A DNA stretch of 64,000 bases, from assembly GCA_029449245.1 (NCBI GenBank), contig JANATF010000008.1:1426001-1490000 (forward strand), given 5' to 3'. A program made the position numbers and the translations under genes. The notes beneath the pieces are model-generated. The model searched no databases and was not told the origin of the DNA. It saw only the letters and a list, made by a program, of their open reading frames with translations. Below are positions 56,681-64,000 of this stretch, in pieces (position 1 is the stretch's first letter; every line of letters begins with the position of its first letter). This DNA is from Mortierella alpina. Lineage: Eukaryota > Mortierellomycota > Mortierellomycetes > Mortierellales > Mortierellaceae.

Positions 56681-58572
56681 ATGCTCAAGGATGTTCCCTC
56701 AGAGTTCATGGGACAACATCATAAAATGACAATAAGCAAGAGCCAGCCGCAACACAATAGCCAAAACAGCCATGTCGATGTCTTCGGTATCCAGACCAAC
56801 CAGAACCAGCACACACTATCCTCTTCTGGATTCGACTACCCTTTGAGCGGCGATGAGTCCGATAATCACCACAACCAAATGGAACACCTCCGGTCCCAGT
56901 TTTATACACCCGACCCGCAGAAACGCACCAAAGAATATCATATCGAGCAGGCGCACCAGGCTGTCGAGTTGCTCAAAGCGGCTGCAGGAAGTACTGTTGG
57001 ATGGAAAAAGGTTGACAAGCACAAGTCTGGGTGCATGGTGTATCAGTCAACCTCGCAAGCAACGATCCCGGGCCATGGCGATGACAAGTACCCGATATTC
57101 AAAGGTGAACATTTCATTCGAGGATTTCATGCTCAAGATGTGTTCTCGGTTGTTGCTGTTCGCAAGCTATGGGAGTAAGTATTACGCGATACACACCGAT
57201 GGAACAAATGTCAGTTTTTTTGGTCCTGCGCCACACTTTTCAGGGGGGGGGGGGTCGAGCAAACGCGCTTCATACGACTAGAGAAAAAACTATGCCTGTG
57301 GCACAAAACACAAGATGCACGGATCAACCATGAGGGAGAACAAGAGAGGGAGAAAAGGAGAGGAGAATGAGGTTCCTTTTTCCCGCTCTCGATATGCACT
57401 TTCCGTTCACCCCTCTCCTTGCCAATCTGTCACCCTTTTCTTAATTGTTCCTCCAATTGACCGCCCCTTTTTACCTATGCACAATAGCGACTGGTATGAT
57501 GAGCTCAGCTTCGTGGAAGCCTACGACGACGCGACATCGCTTATGTACATGGTAATGAAAAGTTCACTGTCTTCAAGGTAAGAACCTATCATCTTCCTGC
57601 CCCATCTTACTGCTGCCTCTCGTGCCTCATCCCGCACATTACCCGACTTTACTCCCATGGGGGGATACCTCTCTTCCTATATTCACCAAAACTCCTCTCC
57701 TGCTCTCTTTTACACCCGACTTCTCTGTCCTCAGAACGCGCGATGTCGCCATGATAGAAAGGACACAGGTCGAAAAGGATGGTACCTACTATCTTGCTGC
57801 CTGCTCTATCGAGACAAACAAGATACCGAATACGGCAGGAAAAGTCAGGGCAGAGATCTTTCTCGCGGGATGGATCATTCAACCACTCCCGTCGAACCCG
57901 CCCATTACCAAGATCACGTATGTCATCCAAACCGACCTTCTCAGCAAGTTGCCAAAGTTCATTGCAAAGAGGTCGCTCATCAAGCGCGCCTTGGCCATTA
58001 CGACGATCGAGACCCATCTGAGGAAGAATGGCACACCTATCACGTCGATGACCAGCTCACAGACGCGACAGCGCCCTCGCAGTTTGAGTGAACCAATTAG
58101 GCTGGATCAGTACCTGCTGCCCCAGGATTCTGAAGAGGATTTGACGGCCGCAATGGCATTCGCAGCGCAACTTTTGCCCATCGCGCCAACACAGGACCTG
58201 AATAACCAGAGCGACGCGGAAGATGAGGACGATATTCTACCAATGCCGCCAAATCAACAGCTGCGACAACTTCAGCAGCATCAAGAGCAACACCCAGCAC
58301 CAGCGAGCTCGCTTGCGCCGTCTACGACCACGCGCGATTCTCTCATGTCATCCGCATCCTTGTTCAGCCAGGAATTCATGGATAGCAACTCTTTCCTTGG
58401 TGACGAAACTCTTTTTGGGGAATCTCCGTTATTTGGCAAAGGAGGGGTTTTTGAACAGAAGAAGAGGGTGCAAGATGTGGAGTCCATTGTGGCGAAGCCA
58501 TTGCGGCCACCACAGCAGCAGCAGCAGACACAGAAGAAACAACAACAGTCTCCACAAAAGCAGCAGCAACCA

Positions 58573-58603
<31 letters not shown>

Positions 58604-61600
58604 GACAAAATATAGATTCAGAAAAGCCAGCAATCCCTGAACCAGTTGTCCGAAAGGCGCCCACGTCGAAGCGTGCCTCGATACCCGTCGTGCTGCCAAA
58701 ATCAGAAGCAAGGGCGAAACAATATAGCGACAGCAGCAGTAGCAACAATCTTAGCAGCGGTAACCTCAGCAGTTCTGGAAGCAGCACTAGCAACACCAGC
58801 CAATCGTCCGAAGAAATGCAGGCTCTCAAACCACCCATGGCCACACTCATGCCGACTATCACACCTGCCACACCACCATTGACGCCCACAGCCTCTGTCG
58901 ACGGAAGAGAAACAACATCGGACTCGGACGCGGCACAATCCGTCAAGGTGGTGCCTCGGTCACCCAAAACATCGTCGCCAACAACGTCCAGACCCAGCTC
59001 TATGGCCATGTCTTCTTTTGGAATGAAATCGCCTTCGGCCATGATGGAAGCTCGACGCCTCAGCGCCCTCATGGGTCGGAGCTCTTCTGCAGCAGCGTTT
59101 GTTCCTCGCCACAGTCATGTCGTCCCCATCCGAGGAAACCCCAACGTCTCGTTGCAGTCGCTGACTCGGGCGTCAGGATCGAATGGCACTATGACCACCG
59201 CCATAAAGAGGCAACCCAGCCTTGATTCCAACAGGTCTCTGACCGGATTCCCACCTGTCATGGTTCTCCCTCACAGACACTCTGAGACGGCGCGCAAGGC
59301 GTTGGCCATGTTCAAGGTGCTTGCTTCGAGCTCTGAAGATCGTTGGAGAGCCATTTCCGATGATAGTGGATTCAAGAGTTATTCGAGGGTCATCTCCGGT
59401 GCAGGTCTGCCTATGCTTCGAGGTGAGGGCACCATCACTGGCGGGTGGACAGTGGAGCAGATCAATGCAGTCATCGAGTCTGCTGGCTGTCGACAGGTCT
59501 GGGATGAGCGCTTTGAGAACCTGTCGATTGCAGAGACATTTAACCATAACGAGTACTTGTTCCACATCACATTGCGTGGCGTGGGTTCCTTGACGTAAGT
59601 TCCCAACACTGGAGACGCATTATATGTTCATGCAAAGGCTTTTTCCATGTCTAATTAATACCTAATTGTTACTCTTATATGTTTTTTTAGGGGCCGCGAT
59701 CTGGCTGGAGTTACCATTATCGACCGAGACCCACTGACATCTGCGCTGTTCAATGTCTCGACCTCTGTTCTCGACCCGACCATCCCAGAGGATCCTGGGC
59801 GCATCCGCGCAATGCTGGAGCTCTCGGGCTGGTCCCTACGACCCACGTTTGACGGTCAGGGCAACACTGTCTCTGTAAACGTTACGTTTGTGATTCAAAT
59901 CGATATCCGCGGCAACCTACCACACTCAGTGGTTAAGTCGATGACTGCGAGCATGACACAATCCGTCTCACGTCTGAACCAGTTCATCAACAAGTCTGGT
60001 TACCCGCCATTTGCGTCCCATATTTCAGGCACGAGACTCTTGGATGCATTCGAGCCAAAGACAGGATTCTATGAGCTGTGCTACAAAGCTGCGCCCGGAT
60101 GGACGGAGGTGCGAGTGGGAAGAAAGGTCTACAAGGCGGGATATGATTTCTTCATCAAGCCTGACGATCCCTCTGTACGCGTTGAACTTGCACCTGATTT
60201 CGGAGGCGTCCGCGTCTGGACAACTTTGGACCATGAAGGTCAGAGCATCATTGCTCAGGTCTCGAGAAAGGGACAGAACGCCATCGAGTCATCAGACACT
60301 CAGGAGGAGGAACGGCTAGAAAAGGCCGAAGCCGATGAGTCAAAGGACGAGGGTTTGATCCAAGGTGAGACTGAGGCTGACATGAAAGAGCTGGTCCAGG
60401 GTCGCAAGAGGCGGAGTACAAGCTGCACGATCCCATCAACCCAAGTTACTGCATCTTCATCCTTTGCGGCGAGCCGGCCAGGCTCGACGGCCTCGGTTGC
60501 TTCGAGGGCTTCTCAAGGCTCTGAGAAGAGCCGCGCCCGAGGACGCACACCTCGTCAGATTGTGACTCTGCCTGCTGGCACGCCTCCACCGCCATTGCCG
60601 CGCCGATCGAGCTCCTTGAGCAGATACTCGATCCCAATTTCGCCTTACCTCGCAGGAGCAGATGCACCGCCCGTTCCCATCAACACCAATGCCATCGCGG
60701 CTGCTGCAGCGGCCGATCGGTCCAGTACGGTCTCGGCGTTGGAATTGCAATCGGCATCACCGCGATCGGCCTCACCCCTGCCTTCCCCCGTCAGATCATC
60801 GGTGCCATCGCCGACCACCACAAGATCGGCTGTAGAGTCACCCCTAGGAAGCCCAACACTGGGTCCTTTCCATGTGCCTCATGCCATCCCCACAACGGCC
60901 CCTATCCAGGAGGAGGTTTCCAAGAGAGCGAGCACTGGATTTGTCGCGCCCTCGGGCCAGATGGAAAGTATTTCTAATGTGCTTGCCGACAACAGCTTAC
61001 CAACAACGCCCGTCATCGAATCTTCAGCAGAGGTCTCGCTAATCGCAGCAGCAGCGGCGGTGGCTGTATCCACTCCCAAGGCTGAGTTCGAACATGCAGC
61101 TGCGCCTTCCAAGGAGACGGGGCAATTGACACCACCACCAAAAGAGAGAAAGCAAATCGAGATCTCTTCATCCTTGGCATGCCAGGTCTCTCCTACTGCC
61201 TCTCCAGTGCCCTCACCCATGATGGTCTTTGGTGTTCGCAATTCGTCCTTGCCCATGTCACCTCCTTCGTCCACCTCAACTATCTCCGCTACAGCTAGCG
61301 CTGCTGCTGCTGTAGTTGCAGCCATCCAGCCAGCGAGCAGCCTCAAGCACAGCCCCTCGGCCATTTCCTTGGGCCACAGCGCCGCCTCCAAGAAGCGCGA
61401 TGTACGCGTTACCTTCTCGCTCGACACCATCGACAACTCATCAGATACGACGATTGATTCCAACGATGACGAGAGTCTAACCGCGCGCGACGCCGGCCGC
61501 AAGCTCCAGAGGTCTGCCAGCCCACTGGATAAGCTAATGAAGTTCAATGGCAACAACAACATCACCAGCCACAACAGCAGCTCTGTTCACGCGCCAAGCA

Positions 61601-61989
61601 TGGCCAAGAAGCACTCTGTGCAGGTGGTGTCTGCACACCACCTTCAGCATCAGACGGCTGTCGCAGAGATGCATGACTCCGAGTCTGAGGACAGTGATGA
61701 GGCCGAGTTTGTGGAGGCGCGAGATGAGCTCTCGGACGACGAGTTTGGGTTGGCCTTGGCCCTTGCGGGCGTTGGCTCCTGGCCCTCATCGTCATCGTCT
61801 GGAACGACTAGGAATTTGAAGTCGTCAGAGCAGAAGGAGAGTGAGGAGGAGTTGGTAGTACTCTCGATGCAGGCGGTCGAGAGAGGGCTGAGACAACTGG
61901 CAGCCGCATCGTCGGTGCAATTGAAGATTGGAGTCGTGCTCTTGCTCTTGGTCTACTACGCGGGTCGTTTGTCGGCGCTCATTGTGTAA
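56681..61989 (+). CDS. Tail-anchored protein with two START domains
   Basis: START domains are lipid-binding helix-grip folds. Four exons (56681-57174, 57488-57577, 57735-59594, 59691-61989) give 1,580 residues. The first START (about 87-297) includes WKKVDKHKSGCMVYQ, FKGEHFIRGFHAQDVFSVV, DWYDELSFVEAYDD, RDVAMIERTQVEKDGTYYLAACS and the C-terminal helix LIKRALAITTIETHL. A 400-residue disordered linker with poly-Gln (58515-58608) follows. A second, diverged START lies at about 712-920: RWRAISDDSGFKSYSR, WDERFENLSIAETFN, RDLAGVTIIDRD and the helix VVKSMTASMTQSVSRLNQFI. A beta-rich block follows to about 1010, then 500 Ser/Pro-rich residues, and a final hydrophobic helix LKIGVVLLLLVYYAG with AGRLSALIV at the end. 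It could tether two membranes and move lipid. No family name is known to me. Confidence 0.82.
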
Positions 61990-64000
61990 AACAAACAAAA
62001 ACTCAAATGCAACAACAATTACAACAACAACATCATCAATAACAACAACAGCAACAACAACATCACCAGCAAAATGTAGCTTACCTTTCATATAATATCC
62101 ATAGCGACCAAATGTACTATATAGCAGACAAAATGAATCCCACGTCGTCGTCAACGCGGTATTGTATTGAACTATGTCGCAAATACGGCCCCACAGTCCG
62201 GTTGACTTCTCGCTGATCGGATATCTCTGCTGCCCATCAAGGCTTGATGGAGCTCGTCAGTGTGCTGAAGATCGTTTCGTCCTCAGACAGGACTTCCTAG
62301 CAAGCACGGTTCATGCTAGTGGAGTACCACGAATGACTTCATGTTTTGACCTAAAGGGTCTGAGACTGTCCAGGTGCACACCTTGCAGACTCATATTCAA
62401 GCTGGAACCATAATTATTTGGATACACTTGGGCCATGATGCCATTGAGCCATGGACACATCCAATGTACCTAACCTGGCGCTTCTAGATACATAGAAAGA
62501 GACACCATACCGTTCACAAGTACACACGCTCATAGAACTCTTTGGAACCAGAAATTGCGTTATTAAATACTCTGTTTCTGTTGATGACCGCTATGAAGCA
62601 GAGAACAGAGTATGGAGCAAAATGCTATTGCTCAGAAGCAAATATCCGACATACCCACGTCGAGACCTTTATCCAGACGGCACTGGAGAATGCCATGTAA
62701 GTTTGCTCAACTGGTTTCCCTGATACATTGTCCTGATGATCAAATATAACCCCCTGAGGAGCTGTAGAGTTTTCCGTCCACCGCAAGGTTGATTGAGGGC
62801 TTGCGTGCCGAGTGTGTGATTCATCCAAGAAGTGTCGTAATGTGCCACAGCGACACTAGAGTGAGATAACGTTGTGCGCTCTCAGGGAAAGCCGTCGCCA
62901 ACTTTACTTCAGCGACTTCAGTCATGGTCTCAAGTCCGCTTGCTTTTCTGAACACAAAGCGTGAAGATCTCAATTGCATGTGAGGGCTGCAGCAACGTAG
63001 CCGCCTTTGTCAGACGATTTCCTTAAGCATAGCAACCTTCTAGCACAATGACCCCATCGAAGCCTTCAAGGCATTGTCTGCACGCACTATGTGGTTAGGT
63101 ACAGCACCTTGGAATCGTTTGCTCATTTGAAGTCCCGCGCAAGTAAAATAACAAGCAGGTGAGCTCAACTCCCGTAGCAGTGCCAATGCCGCAGGGAGAC
63201 GTAGGGAGACGCAGGGAGACGCAGGGGGAGGGGGTTTGAATCCGTTTGATGGAACCGAAAACCCTTGCACCAGAATAGTGCCATTGCCCCCTTGAAATGA
63301 TCAACAAACGCCAAGCCCTTGGGCTTGCTTTCAGTGCAGGTTATCACGGTCAGTGAGATAACTATTGGCCATGGCACTGCCGACATCAATAATATATTCT
63401 CTGCGTAGTACCAACGCCGCTGTATCAATGCTGTTGCTTCATTGTTTGTCCGTCTGCCGAATACCTTTTTTTTCAAAACAATGTTCCTCGTGTCCAGGCT
63501 CTCGATAGAAGGGCTACAGGCACTTCACTGTGCATGCATCCCCAGCTCTGTTGGCTGCGACCCCACGACTGCAGGCTCGAACCTTGTTATCCTATCGAGG
63601 CTTCCCTACCTTCTGCAGCTTCTCTTCACAGGTGGCTACAGTAGAGTGTAACCTTGTCACTTATAACAAACAACGACACAGTGCAAGGCCCAAGGAACGC
63701 CTATCGAAGATATACCCTGATACTGCGACTAATGGTGAGAGGCTTGCCTCACCCCGCACTGGAGTTCCATCTGTTACTGTATTTCTCCTCTGGGTTCTTT
63801 GCCACTCAGGTCCCCAGTCCTCTTCCGTTCCACTCACTTGCCCAACTCTCTCAGCTTCCCCTCGCCACTCGCACACACGTCTCGCACACCACCTCTTACA
63901 CTTCGTCATTCATCGTGTTCATTATACTCATTTGTGTTTTCAGTCTTCCCATTCATCACTCCATCCCACGGGACGCCACCGCATTGAAAAATAGCACAGG
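61990..64000. other. Intergenic to the right edge, 2 kb, no gene seen
   Basis: AAC-rich sequence follows the START gene stop (61990-62070). The rest has no open frame with family resemblance. CT-rich DNA from about 63780 resembles the leaders of other plus-strand genes here, so a gene may begin past the edge. Confidence 0.45.
63191..63230. repeat. 10-bp tandem repeat
   Basis: Four head-to-tail copies of GCAGGGAGAC, with one substitution in the second copy and changes in the last copy, lie in the right-hand intergenic region. Confidence 0.85.

Noticed and set aside
58281-59072. Minus-strand frame with a poly-Cys run
   Set aside because: Antisense of the poly-Gln linker of the START protein; not a cysteine-rich peptide or metallothionein.
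63530-63994. Plus-strand frame of 154 codons at the right edge
   Set aside because: Ser/His/Pro-rich chance frame in CT-rich DNA; more likely the leader of a gene beyond the window.

Overview
This 64 kb window is nuclear DNA from a fungus. The genes are intron-rich, with short GT-AG introns, orthologues of yeast nuclear genes, and CT-rich promoters. A probable AP-4 epsilon adaptin and a WNK kinase, both absent from budding yeast, point to an early-diverging lineage. Mortierellomycotina or a related Mucoromycota is my best guess, but this is inference and not a database result.

Layout. 1-5357 (-): LTN1/listerin, 3' end beyond the left edge; head-to-head with BUD23 at 5796-7065 (+). 7531-9124 (-): divergent mitochondrial carrier. 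10436-13619 (-): membrane class 3 lipase resembling diacylglycerol lipase. 14775-16427 (+): type II membrane protein, probably a glycosyltransferase. 16617-22775 (-): full-length ABCC/MRP transporter. 24415-27505 (+): Cdc25 phosphatase. 27635-29101 (-): unrecognised Ser/Gln-rich protein. 29500-30800 (-): RNA polymerase I subunit RPA43. 31376-31951 (-): RPL9. 32856-36190 (-): WNK kinase with a GC-AG intron. 37225-41075 (+): AP-4 epsilon-like adaptin. 41157-43054 (-): ATG15. 43446-44181 (-): NOP16. 44320-47840 (-): RCC1-repeat protein. 48376-48963 (-): Sec72-like TPR protein. 49171-50745 (+): RFC4. 50891-52127 (-): GPATCH4-like. 52339-53972 (+): OXA1. 56681-61989 (+): tail-anchored protein with two START domains.

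There is no operon logic. Six of the twenty genes nevertheless serve ribosome production or quality control: LTN1, BUD23, RPA43, RPL9, NOP16 and GPATCH4. A second theme is membrane lipid and traffic: two class 3 lipases, an ABC transporter, the adaptin, the START protein and the Sec72-like protein. I see no transposon, CRISPR array, tRNA, rRNA or virus-like sequence. Exon boundaries were read by eye from splice consensus, reading-frame continuity and family similarity. For each multi-exon gene that lies wholly inside the window, the exon lengths I give sum to a whole number of codons.
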